Part shown: in pieces, positions 42,917 through 55,422 of the stretch
Position numbering within the stretch: position 1 is the first letter of the stretch
How the letters are laid out: each line of letters opens with the position of its first letter
NCBI GenBank assembly: GCA_036571765.1
Contig: BROE01000013.1
Span: forward strand, 5,598,429 to 5,662,428
Source: Plecoglossus altivelis
Taxonomy: Eukaryota; Chordata; Actinopteri; Osmeriformes; Plecoglossidae
Length of the DNA stretch: 64,000 nt
Reading direction: 5' to 3'
Made by a program: the position numbers and the translations under genes
The notes under the pieces: model-generated
The model's input: the letters and a program-made list of their open reading frames with translations, nothing else
Databases searched by the model: none
What the model was told of the DNA's origin: nothing

Positions 42917-45249
42917 TGGGCGGAGAACCACCTGCAGCTTCTTTCAGTGATAAAAGCTGCCTCGTACGCTTCTTTTACCTCACCTTTTTGTCACGGCCCT
43001 GACGAAACTCTGTTGGGATTCAATTCTGCAGAATGTTCACGCTAGCTGTTTTATCGAACTTCCATCTGGACTATGTTCTGAAGCCATCATTCCAGATCAT
43101 GAGCAGGGATGGCGTTACGGTCGTGGTCGCAGACAGACAGAGAGCGAGAGAGAGCTAGGCTATATAAATACACACTTTGATTCTCCTCCCAGCACTGTGC
43201 TCTAGTGGTGTGTGTGAAGCAATAAGGTCTGGTGTGGAGCTGCATGCTGACTAATGTTGCAGGGAGCGGTGATTCATCCAATACTCACAGCACTCATTCA
43301 TAAAAATCTCCAGAGTACAACTACTACTAGGCAACCTCTTCCTCTCCCCTCGTGCTTACTGGCCCCTTCCTGTGGTGGATTCCTTTCGGTCTCTTCTAAA
43401 TTGTAGCAATGATGGCGTTTCCTCCTCTGCCAGACAGACTCAGTTTATGCTGTTGGGGTATACGCTGCCCCGGTCAGCAAGGCCATCACCACCTCCCCCC
43501 CCCCCCGCCTTCTGTCCCCCCGACCTCTGTCCTCTGCCCCCCCATCCCGTCCTCTGTCCTCCCTCCTTCCTCTGTGTTGGGTGAATTGCCTGGTGACAGA
43601 GAGCAGCATGATCAAGATGAGAAAGCGTTTGCCTCCCTCGTGAAAAAACGTACATTTAACGGATCAATTCATCACCTGCAACGGTGCTAGGCTCATTAAA
43701 CAAGTGCAGGAGTTATCATTAGCAATACAGACATGTTTTAGGAAGCGTTTGACTGGACAGCCATTGTCATCAGTGTTTCAGTACAGAGCTTAGTTGGAAG
43801 TGCAAGCTCTTTTTGCATCATGACTTGGACTGCACTTGGTAATAAACCAAATTCAAATATGAGAAACAGCCCCCCCCCATTTCTTGCCCCAAAATTTGAA
43901 TTTGACATTCCAGTGGCACAAAGCCATATGTGTTTGCTAAACAACTCTCAGAGGGCCTCATTAGCTTACACATGTTTATAGGGGTTAAAACCTTTAAATT
44001 ATTATTATTAATAATATTTACTGTAGAATACTTACCTTTTGTTCCTTTTTAAGTTGACTTACGTCTTTGAGGTTGGGATCTTAACCAGGGTTTGTTGTTC
44101 AGTGAGTTTAAGTGGAGTTAATGAAGTGATTCAAAGAATACTATTGAAGGGCAATGGAGCCAACCTCTCAAGTTCCTGAGGGAGTGTGTTACCCAGGGCA
44201 CACGGGCGATCAATCGCCAGTGCCTTTAAAAGTGAATTACTCTCAAAGAACTTGTTGTTTTAGAGACCACAACCCATTTGCTTTAGCTGCAGTCCCCACC
44301 CCCCCCACTTTCTTATGCTATTTATTACTATTTATAGGTGCAATGCACTGGCAGTGAAGCTGAACTCAATAAGAGGAAGGAAGTCAGATAGCTATAATAG
44401 TTGCCTTGGCAGTCAAAACAAAGGGTTTCAATGCCCCAGGTCATCCTCTGGCAGCAGCGAGACCACCTAGAGACCAACAAGGCTGCTTTTCTGAGCAAGC
44501 CCGCCCCCTCCCCCTCTGTAACATCTGTATGGTTCTAGTTAGTCCGCGGATGGAAAAGTTAAACACAGCTTTACCGGGAATCATCCTCTTTTATGTAGCA
44601 TTGTTACCGTGGTCACCTGCCGAGGAGATAGCTAGACGGACACATCTTGAAAATACAGAATCCCATCTGCGAATCGTAATTGTTGTTTGTGAGGCTTCCA
44701 AGTACACTTGATCAATAAACAACAGGCTATTAGCTACACATCAAAAAAATATCATTTTTCGTTTTAATGTTCGAAATGGCTTGACTTGACGTTTTGGCAA
44801 TTAGCCAGTCGTTAGCAGTCATCCACTTCCACAGTGTCCCCTGCCTCCTGGCTGTCTGCTCGTTCCCACCAAGTATTGTAACATCTTTGTTTTTGTTCTG
44901 TTCATTCATCATATTGATTTTTGTCTCACCCCGGATGACGTAAGGGAAAACGGCATCCCATTTGAATCAATAGAGAGCTTATGTTTTAGTCTTCGCTCAT
45001 TCAGAAAGTAGCTGTTGCCTTTTGCCTTTTATGTATGTCAGATCTGAAAGGCGAGGGGGATGTTCAAACTGTTCTCTCGTGGAAAGGCGTGGAAAACCAA
45101 TTCCCTTGTGTTTCCTCTCACTCATTTGTTCTCTTCTGGAAGAGGGTGGAGAGAACTTCTTTAAAGTGTTTTATCTCTATAATAACTCAGCCTTCTGCGG
45201 TGCCAAGACCGTGAAGGAGAGCCTTGCCTGTTCATGTTGTGAAGCGTGC

Positions 45250-45272
45250 AACACACACACACACACACACAC
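45250..45272. repeat. (AC)n microsatellite
   Basis: About eleven AC units in igf1r intron 2. Confidence 0.9.
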
Positions 45273-47259
45273 GGACACACATACAGCAAACAGCAGGGAG
45301 GGCTTTTTTCGGTTGGGTTGTATGGGTCGTAGAGATAAAAGCAGATCATTAAATTACAAAGGAGGTCTTTTGGGGTTACTTAGCTAATTCAAATGACTCT
45401 GGAATTACTTCTTGCTTTTGTTAACCCTTTGGTTTATGCTTTGCAGATTATGCTACAGAGGGATCTTGTCAGTTGGCTTGTCAGTATTTGGCAATGTTGC
45501 ATAGCAACAGTTCAACATAGTACTTTGTAGGAAACTTGGTATGAATATAAATACATTGTCGAGTTATAAAAATGTGATGGCCAAGTAGGCAATACCTTTT
45601 TGAGTGAATATGTCATAGGTAAATACATGCTAATTGGGGATTGTATACCGTGTTGTGAACGCCGAAGGTATTTCTTGTATGTTCACTGGAAGGGATGGAG
45701 ATTGCGATTAGCTTCTAAAACAGCCTGCTCCCCTCTCTGTCTCTCAACACCCCTTTGGCAGTCAGAATGGCTGCTAGTGACAGCAGGCCAGTGCCTGTGT
45801 AGGAGGGAGATGAGCTCTCTCTGTTCCTCCTTAGCAAGCACGAAACTCTCTGTTCCCAGCATGGGCAGCTCAGCTCGGCATCCTGTACCTCTTGCAAACA
45901 CAACCCAAACAATGGAGCTGTCCCACACAGACATGCTAGTACTGCATTGCAGGGAGTCCCAGTCCATTCCAGAATGAACAGAGCTGGCACGCAGCTAGCA
46001 GCTAACCTCAGTAACCCACCAGGCGAAATGCAAGATTTTCCTATGCAGGTTCGACCATTAACTACCGTTTCAAACGAGTCCACGATAACTAGCTCCGATC
46101 ATGGAAAGGTGGAGGTATTTTCAAGATTTTCCTTTGTTTTGGAGCTCATCTCAGTCAGGGCACACATACAAATCAGCTCCGTCCTGTAACAGTCAGGGAC
46201 TTCTGGTCCTGCTCCATGCCACTCATGCATCGGCTCTGCGGGGGGTCATAAGGGACAAGGACTGTGGGTGGCCGTGCCAGGTCAGACTGCAGGGGGACAG
46301 AGGGTGACCTCTCCGCATCACACCCAGGGGACACTAGAAGAGCCGGGCCGTACGTACCAACTACCAGTAACGCACATCCCCTTTTTAGATTTCCCTTGTT
46401 CTGTACATTTGGAAATAAACATGCTCTGCGTATTGTGTATCATTTTTGTTTACGATTCACTGCCCTCACGCAGTGTGTATTACATACATTTATTTGTCCA
46501 AAGCTTTGGATTGATTCCCTCCGAATTGGAGCCTGTCTTGAGAATGTGTAGTTCAGGGATTGTTTGCTTAACATGTACTAGTAATTTCCGGATGCCCTCT
46601 CCAAAATTAGTTTTTATTTTTGTACTAATCTTCTGCTCATGTGTAAACATTTCTTAGTAGCTTAGCAGCCTCTCTTACTTCTGTTGGTGAGCTTTATAAA
46701 CAAAACAGAAAAGGGTGGAGGACGTTAAAAGTATATGCTGTCATCTAGTATCCAGCCCACAGATTCCCAACCCCCCCCCCCTCCATAAGGTGGGGTGCAA
46801 GGCTACCATGGGGGGGCCCACGAGGGTCGTTCAAAGCTGGAAGAAAAAGGCATTTCCGGTTATCCTCCTAACCCAAGACAAAAAATCGAGAAACTCTGGA
46901 TCTTACTGGCTTACTGGAGTCTGCAAGCTACTTCAGTTTATGTTACAGTGTTGGAGGGACTTATTGAAACGACCCTATTTGAGAGACAAAACTTCTCCTT
47001 TACTCAGATTGGCCAAAGCAGCAAGCGGAAACCTCGGTGTAGATGTACACGGGCCTGAAGCCGTACAAAGAACTGATTGCTGAGTGGGCCGAAGCCACTG
47101 TAATGCAGCCTGTGTCCAGCACAGGAACCCTCAGCACAGCAAAGCCAGTATTATGTCATTAAGAACCTTACCCCTCCCTTGTGCTGAAAGGGTTGGCAAG
47201 GCTGGGCAACTTGGAGTGAGTGGTGTTGTGTGTGGGTGGATGGGGGTTGGGGAGCTGAG

Positions 47260-47262
<3 letters not shown>

Positions 47263-47291
<29 letters not shown>
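47263..47291. repeat. poly(G) tract of 29
   Basis: Twenty-nine consecutive G residues, preceded by GGGGTTGGGGAGCTGAGGGA. Such tracts are prone to length error and can fold into G-quadruplexes. Confidence 0.9.
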
Positions 47292-48371
47292 ATTGATGGA
47301 CGATAAGCAGCCTACAGTCTGAGCTGAGATATTCCACAGGTGAAAGTAAGCAGTTATGCAGCCTTAAACCGGATGTGACATAGGCCTGGGCTCTAGAAAG
47401 GTTAGAGATTAATTGAGGATCGGGGCGGGTGTTTTGCTGTTTCATCATAAGACAAGGGAGGACTTAGTGTCAGTTAAAAATAGTTGGAGGTAGTACACTC
47501 TGTACCGGAAAGCCCTCTAATGCCCCGTTCCGTCGTGGTAGCTCTTCCTCTGATGAGGGCTAACACCTTGTAGGATATGTGCTTCACTCCCTGTTCTCCC
47601 CATTGTGAGCCTCATTTTATCTTGCATTTGAGGTATTTCGTGTTCACTGACTGTTACACTGGCAACCGACGCACATAGTCTATTTCCACCACGGTGTCTA
47701 GTCCACTCTCAGAGTTGATCGGAGGACTGCATTTTATCATCCAACCCCATTCACTTGTGTTGAGAACAGACGTCAGCGCAGGATAAGAGGACAGAAAGAG
47801 GTTAAAACCAGACAAGGGGCCAAGTACCCTGTGTGTCAAGCAGCTTGGAAAATGGCCTCTATTTAGGACTAAGCTATGTCTCATCTTTAGCCAAAATGGT
47901 AGGATCTACAGGTGTCAATGGGTAGGGATTCACCTGATGAAGAAGGATGAAATACCTGCGTCCTGAAAACCCTCGAGTCAGCCTTCTCCAGAATACAAAG
48001 GCGTCTGAGGGCGCATACTAAGGGCGTGTCATTGCGCGGCGCGTTTGTTTGACGGTAATAGTGGCACTCGTGTTTCCTTAGTGGAGGTCTAATTGTTGTG
48101 CTTGTATTTAATTATGCGGCTGTGACTCTGTCCTGGTGTGTGCGGCTCCACTTGTGGATGTGCGTGCGTTCGCCGACATGCAGGCCTACATCCATTTGTT
48201 TGGGCTGTGCTGATGGAGTAGGCCTGCGCGGGCAGGGGGTGCATTAGGGGCTGCTTTTCATCTGAACATCCATTTGTGTGTGAGGAGAGCCCTCTCTCAT
48301 TAATCAGGCTGGAGAGAAAGCCTTTGAAACTCTAGTCTGTGGAGCCTCCCGCGCTCGTCAGGACATCAATT

Positions 48372-48410
48372 ACACATACACACACACACACACACATACA
48401 TACATACACA
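48372..48410. repeat. (CA)n/(CATA)n microsatellite
   Basis: CA units running into CATA units in igf1r intron 2. Confidence 0.85.
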
Positions 48411-51400
48411 CGCAAACCAGATTCACATTCACGCAACCGCCTCCAGACTGGCTCATCACCATCTTCCGTTCCACAAATTGAAAGGACAAAAAAAAAGAGC
48501 ATTCAGTGTTTTACAGCTCGGTCAACACACATTCCGACTACTGCATACGCGTAACTCGGAAGGGACCAACATACATCCGATGGCCCAATCTGTTACTGGA
48601 ATTCACAATATGTAAGGGAGAGCTCACATAGATGACTCGTCAGGCTTTGCCTGCTCTTAAGGAAACAAACAAATTGTACCTTGTGGCGTTGTACTTCAGG
48701 TCTTCTTTAAGCTCCATACAACTGAAGGGAACCCTGTATAATGAGTCAACCCTTTGACTGACAGGTATCTTTGCGACTGAAGCCCCGAAGGATGAAGTGT
48801 GAGGCTGCTTTGACCCTGTTGCCATGGTGCAGAAGCAGGTGTGACAGGTGTTAAGGTTCACGGGGGGGGAGGCGGGGCACATCCAACGCAGGTGTTCCCC
48901 CGCTTGTCGTCGGCCCGCTAGCTCTGATTTGACAAGGGATCTCCAAGGTCTGGTGGTGTGGAACTGCTCACTAGAGAAAGCATGTCTCTTTGTATAGATT
49001 TGGCACGGTCTCATGTTTCCCTAGCCTTAGCCGTTTTCAATATTTCACAGCTTGGTCTGTGTGCGTGTCTCGCTTTCTTCCACTTTCTGTCTTACTGTTA
49101 CCCACTGTCCTTCCTTTTCATTCTGTCTCTCTGTCTCTTACATGACCTCCAGTAGTCCAGAGGTCAGCTGTAACTGGTCTCTGGTTCATTTCCTGTTCCT
49201 CAGGGGTTTGGAGTGAGTAGGTGGCTGGCCTCTTAATTGAAAGCATCCCACCTGCCTTGGTGGCATCATCTTCCCTCAAGGTGCTTTCCACAGTCAGTGT
49301 TGTGTACTCTAGGCTCTTGTCTGGGCTGCGACCTTTAAACGACATAACTGCGTCCTGCCAGTAGTTCCTGACTCTTATAACCTGTGTGGCATTCACTTGA
49401 CAAGGATAATCTGTTCTTCACAGAAACATGTAGATTCTTTTATAGATACATTCCAGTGTTGAGGAATATTGGAACCAAAGAGGACTGAGCTGTAGTGGAT
49501 CTTTTCACCTGAACCATACAAATGAGACACAACATTGAACTAAACCTGCCTTGTATAGCAGGAGTCATAATGGTAAATATTATATCTGTTGGGCCTCTAG
49601 CCTAAGCCTGTAGAGAATTTCCTGCCTGGCAATTCTAAGAATAGTTTTCCTCTTCCTGTTAAGGTAGATAATAATCTGAACCTTGATCATCATATCCACG
49701 CTGTTATGCAAACCACAAGCGTACTGTTGAATGAATCAAAAACAAATCAACCTTATAAAGAGAGAAAGAATGTGGGTACCATTCCAAATGCCAAAGGGCA
49801 TTATCTCACCCGGGGTAGAGGGTGTGGAGATAGCTGTATGGTGTTAATTTGAAGAGTGAACTGCCAGCCAGCTGGGCTGTGGAAGCTCCTACTAGATGAA
49901 GAGGTAAAGAAAGAGCGTTGACCTGGCCTGTGGAGTGATGACACAGGACTCAGTCAAAGACACCACCTGCCGCCCAGTCTCTCACTCCAGAACATTCTAG
50001 AGTCAAGGAAATTCTAGAACTCCAGCTGTCTGAGGGCTCACGGAAACGTCTTAAATATTAATCCCGACTCTCTTTGAAACACCGACAATGGACTGTCATG
50101 TTCCGTGGAAAGGTTGTTGAAAGCCAGGGAGGACATAGAAAGTGAAAGGCACGCATACAGGAACTGACAGGTGTGATGCTTGTGCACCGACACGTTACTG
50201 TCAACCAGATCCCAACCGTCATCCCTACAGACAAGAGAATGGTGACGGGTAAGAAGCCCTCTACAGCGACGCAGCTATTTACCATTTGAAGCAGCCCTGC
50301 AGCGCAGCTCTGCCTCATTGTCTGATTAGATAGCATCAGCTAACAGCAGTGTCATGGAAACAGAGTTATGCAGCACAATGGCCAGGGTTTGGGAGAGGTA
50401 CTGTTTGGGGGTGCAGTGGCTAGTCTAACATTGAGTTAGGCTCTGTAGTGATTGGAACGTGTGTAATGGGGGCACCTCAACGTCTTTTCGTGTCCGTGGC
50501 AGTCCACTAGCCTGTGATTTATAGCAAGGGTCAAGGACCAGGTCAACGTGGAACTGGAATCCCAGTTCTGTCAGAAGCTGACAAACATGCACGCGTTCAC
50601 AAACACACCATGACTTCACACGCATGAGCAAAGGCTACAGCTTCACGTTGCCATACCTGCCAAGGTAAAATGGTAGCAGATACGGGACATTTATGCAGTT
50701 CTCCTGAAACAATGGTCGCAAGATCATTGTCATAGGAAAAGATAAACTGTGTATATACATTTTATTTGTTGAGATGACAGGACTAGTGTTGATAATTCAA
50801 TATGTGACTAACACGAAAAATTGCTTGGTGAGAAGCATTGAAATGTGGGTTCGTAGCCTGCTCTCACCAAAGTTAAAGAATAACTAGAAAAGGGCAAAAT
50901 GGCGTTGTGACTTCGAGCCTGTAATTGCAGGGATGGCATTGTGAAACAAGCACATCTATGACTAGCTGCCCCCTTCTTTTTTCTGTGTCACACCCATTCC
51001 AGGAATCCCCAAAGAACTTTGGTGGTTTGACTGTATTTTACTGCTCACTGTAATTTGGTCCATGTACCCTGTAACTGTCTGCTCAGTTATCAACATTCGA
51101 TTGAGATGAGCTTTGGTGGCTGTAGATAGCCATGGGGGGTTCACTAGCAATCGTGCCTGTCTTTTATTCTGTCCCTTAGCTTTTGGCTAGCTTTTGTGAT
51201 TGTCTTTCTCGTCCTTGAAGTAAGCAGACGTCTTCTAAATGATAAGGCACACTTCCGCAATCTCCTTTCCTTCTGAACTGTTTGTTACCCAGTGTCCTGT
51301 TCAGGACGGTCCTTGTATAGGTCTTCACCTTGAGGTAAGAGCTTGGAAAGACTTCAAGCAGGGATTCTGTAATCTCCATGATTAGTCTACCTCCACAGCT

Positions 51401-54400
51401 TAACTTTATAACTGCATTTGACATCCTTACATGTCAGGTTCGTTGCTATAAAGTGCGAAACTGAAGAGCAATCAAAGCCTCGGGTCATAGGCAGCATAGG
51501 AAGTCAAAAACAACATTTTTGGGGTGCATAAAATTTCATGTTTTGCCATTCAAACTATTCTTTTCATTAACATGGCTTGCTGGGTCAAGCTACTCAGGGT
51601 TTAATGTTAATCTTGCCCTAAGCCTCTTCTACTTGGCATTTCAAGAAATTCCACAGATGTTTGAGATATTCTACAAGATAAGAAAGAAAACAAGCAGCCT
51701 ATCAGGATGCTGGAATGTTAAAGATATCTGCTGATGTTGTGAGCTAAATTTTCCACCCTAATGGGACATGCATGCCTGGTAAACAAAGAACTTGAAAGAT
51801 CATCTGTGTATTTTACTGTCATCATGTTACCCTTTGATACCTGCTCTCTGGATGCACCTGAGGGCGTCCATGTTTTGATCGTGTGTCTTTTTTGACTTTG
51901 GGGGGAGAGTTAAGAATTCCTTTTGTTTGTACATAACCAGTTTTGCCAAAATAGCTAGATTACTGGAAGGACTGGAGAGATGGGAAATGTGATACTCTAT
52001 TCATGTTGTCACTCCATAAAGGGAACAGAACAGAGGAGCTTTTCTGCACATGAAGATTTGAGGAAGGATAGCTTTCTGTCACCATTCTTTAGATTTGAGA
52101 CTTGTGGAAAATAATGTGATTACACATGCTGAGGAACCAAATTAGCTGCCACTGAATTTCCTGTTATTCTAATCACCTCATATCTCTTTAGTCATTCACA
52201 AAACGCCAAGTTATTTCCACTGGCATTTCATTTGTATCTTTTTCAGTTTTTACCACCTGTGAATAAATTTTATGAATTCAAAACCTCTGGGCTTGTTCCC
52301 AATGATATTTTCTTTCTAGTCAACTACAGTCTGATTTTAATATAGTTGTTTTTGTGACTTTTCTTTGACGGGGATCGATTGTGGTTTATTAGTGTCCAGT
52401 ATCCTCATTGTTGTAGTGGCAGGATAGGCCAGCTTCTTGAGTCCAATTCCACGTGGCCAGATGGACTAACCACAGGCCTGTGGTGACGGAGAAAGCCTAG
52501 CTTTGCGGCTCTGAGCAACAGCGCAGAACTCAGCGGAAGCACATGACCACTCTGTAGTCTCAGGGGAGTCCGGTCTTTCCCGTGAGAATGTGCCCATTAA
52601 CACAGAGTGGCAGTTTCACACCTCATAGAGCCAGAGCTCTATTAACCTTGCCTTTTCCTCCCACTCCCCTCAGCTCATCATACCGCAGCGCTGAAGTGTG
52701 CAAGGGAGGCTTGTTTTCATTTTGCAAATGAAACGGATCAATTTTCTGTTAGCATTTCTAATTGCGACGAAAATCTAGGATGTGAGTGAACCTTCCGAGT
52801 TCAAGCTGTAGTTCCCACCGACTTCCAACTTTCATCTGGAGATACTTTAGCACAAGATTCACCAATGAGCGATACGCTAAATGATCAGTGTTTTCTCTCT
52901 TCGCTTCTACCTCAGAAATCCTATTGGAAGGATTTATAGCATCCACACCAGCTGTAATTATCACCAGGAAGCTCGCCTGCTTGTTAATAAAAAAACCCCC
53001 TCTTAGTCGCCAGAGCCTCTGGAGCATACTCCGACAGGGTGGAGAAGGTCCAACAGTCCTTTGATCTCCAAACCAGCAACCGTACAATAGCACAACTGAT
53101 GCCAAGTCGTAGTATTTAAGAGCCAAAGCGTATTCCACATCCTAACCTTGACTAACTTGTCTTGTCGGGGCAGCTAGGTTTCCGTATTTCCATCTATTCG
53201 GTATCACCCCAGATGGTAGATGCTGCATTGCCGAAGGACCACAGTCTCACAGGCTGACAACAAGAAGTTTTCGATGTGTCATGCTCTCTCTCCTGACAGA
53301 CCCCTCACCCGCTCAGAGCTGTAGAATTATCTGCTAGAAAAAGGCCTAAAGTCCTAAAAGATGAAGAATAAATGGCAGTATTGGGACAACGCAGGCACAA
53401 TCCTTTTTGTTGCTCTTTCCCAGCTTGATTGAACCAGGGTTTCCTCCTCCCCCAAGGCTAATGACATTACCTCAGAGAGAAATTGCCGCATAGACACTAA
53501 ACCTCAGTGACATGCCGTTTGCCTCCAGTGATGGATCTATCTGTTGAACTATGTCGCAACAACCGAACAGGATAGCCATAAATACCGTCAGACCGTTCAA
53601 TTGTCGCGTCTGATAGAAAAATGCATCATGGCGATGTTCCAGAGCATCTGTAGTAAGACCTCAGATGACACTAGCTTATGAGAGAGAGGATGATGTCCCT
53701 GGCTGCACTCATACCGGAGGCGTCCGCTCCCCCTGCGGGCTGTTTGGGAGGTAGAAAGATTAGCTGTCGGGATAAATGATCTTCAGTCATGCAGACTTCT
53801 CAATGAACTGAGTGAATGTCCCCTTTGTCTCCAGTAAGGGCAGAGCGGTGAGTGTGTGGAGATGTCGCAGTCAGTGAAACAGACTGCAGGGTGGGCTGAG
53901 AGCAGGACTATAGGAGCAGTCACTAGTGACGTGTGATTGTGTGTGTTTTTGTGCATACATTGTCTTATTGCCTGAAAGAACAGAGATCTTCATAGACGGG
54001 GGGGAAAGAGGTGGTGGGCTATTTCTAACATAATACATTGAATAGATACAGCCCTGGCATGCTACCCGTTTATTTGTGCTCTAGAGTTTAGCCAGTGATG
54101 CTTTTTTTCAGAAGAGAGTTGTTAAAGTCCAAGACACTTTTTCCTCTCTAATGTGCTTTGCAAAGCCTGGTGAAACACTATGTCTGCTGAGGGGAGAGGT
54201 GGGCTGAGGTATATGGCAGGAGAGTCGATTTCAGGGGTAGAGGAGTGCCTCTGCTCTGGCCAGGCTCCCCACTGAGGCCCCTCTCTCACCTCATCGGAGT
54301 GTGACACCGAACAAGCGGCCTAGTTTCCCCCCACACAGACGGACCTGTGTGACCTCACTGGGGCCCACAAAGGCTTCGGAACTCCGCTCGCTTTCCTTAG

Positions 54401-54926
54401 ACTTGAATACGGCTTTTTGTGCGTCGTGACCACTATTCTGTTGACTCGCTTCCCTGCATCCTCTTCTTCTTGTTCATGAAAACACACACAGCTGCCCCCT
54501 GCCTCTATTCGCCTGACCCAGCCATAATTAGTACTTAAAATATTTATACGGCTTCATGAAAGCCTGTGTGTGTGTGTATTTGTGCTTGCGTATCTGTGTT
54601 TGTGTGTGTGTGTGTACACGCTCTACCTGGCTCTGTTGTCTATTCCATCTACCGCTCAAGGATTCAGGCTCCACACTTCGTAAATAAGCCAAGCTTCTGG
54701 TTATGGAAAAGAAATCCTAAACCTACTTCAGATGTATTCTACCCATGCTGTACTATTCTAAAGCAGAAGACACCTTGTTTGTCATTTTAGAATCATATGA
54801 TCAGAGCCCCAAATTAAAAAGTTTTCTTTCACACCGGATATGTTTCCAGATATGGAAGCTATTGCTGAATGCTTGATGCAAGACGGTGTTGAACGCTGTG
54901 TTTGGGGACCTGCTTCAAAGGTACCT

Positions 54927-55422
54927 GCTAGTGGAGGTCACACTTGGGGCGAAGCTTCGGTGGAGGAGTCTGGTAGTGGAGGTCACACTTGGGGCAAAGC
55001 TTCAGCGAAGGAGTCTGCTAGTGGAGGTCACACTTGGGGCAAAGCTTCAGCGAAGGAGTCTGCTAGTGGAGGTCACACTTGGGGCGAAGCTTCAGCGGAG
55101 GAGTCTGGTAGTGGAGGTCACACTTGGGGCAAAGCTTCAGCAGAGGAGTCTGGTAGTGGAGGTCACACTTGGGGGCGAAGCTTCGGTGGAGGAGTCTGGT
55201 AGTGGAGGTCACACTTGGGGCAAAGCTTCAGCGGAGGAGTCTGGTAGTGGAGGTCACACTTGGGGCGAAGCTTCAGCGGAGGAGTCTGGTAGTGGAGGTC
55301 ACACTTGGGGCGAAGCTTCAGCAGAGGAGTCTGCTAGTGGAGGTCACACTTGGGGCGAAGCTTCAGCGGAGGAGTCTGGTAGTGGAGGTCACACTTGGGG
55401 CGAAGCTTCAGCGGAGGAGTGC
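54927..55422 (+). repeat. 45-bp minisatellite, 11 units
   Basis: Eleven tandem units share the core GTGGAGGTCACACTTGGG followed by GC(G/A)AAGCTTC and a GGAGTCT end. Ten are 45 bp and the sixth is 46 bp (one extra G). Variants sit at a few sites: GGT/GCT at the unit start, CGAAG/CAAAG, and TTCGGTGG/TTCAGCGG/TTCAGCAG/TTCAGCGA. TTCGGTGG occurs only in units 1 and 6, each followed by a CAAAG unit, hinting at a partial five-unit higher-order repeat. Because 45 is a multiple of 3, reading frames stay open and translate as 15-residue repeats (SGGHTWGEASAEESG), but the array lies inside igf1r intron 2 and has no coding support. It begins and ends abruptly in single-copy sequence. Confidence 0.95.

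Noticed and set aside
45022..47083. Cluster of open frames of 95-129 codons
   Set aside because: They show no homology that I recognise, overlap one another on both strands and include CA-repeat and poly(C) translations.
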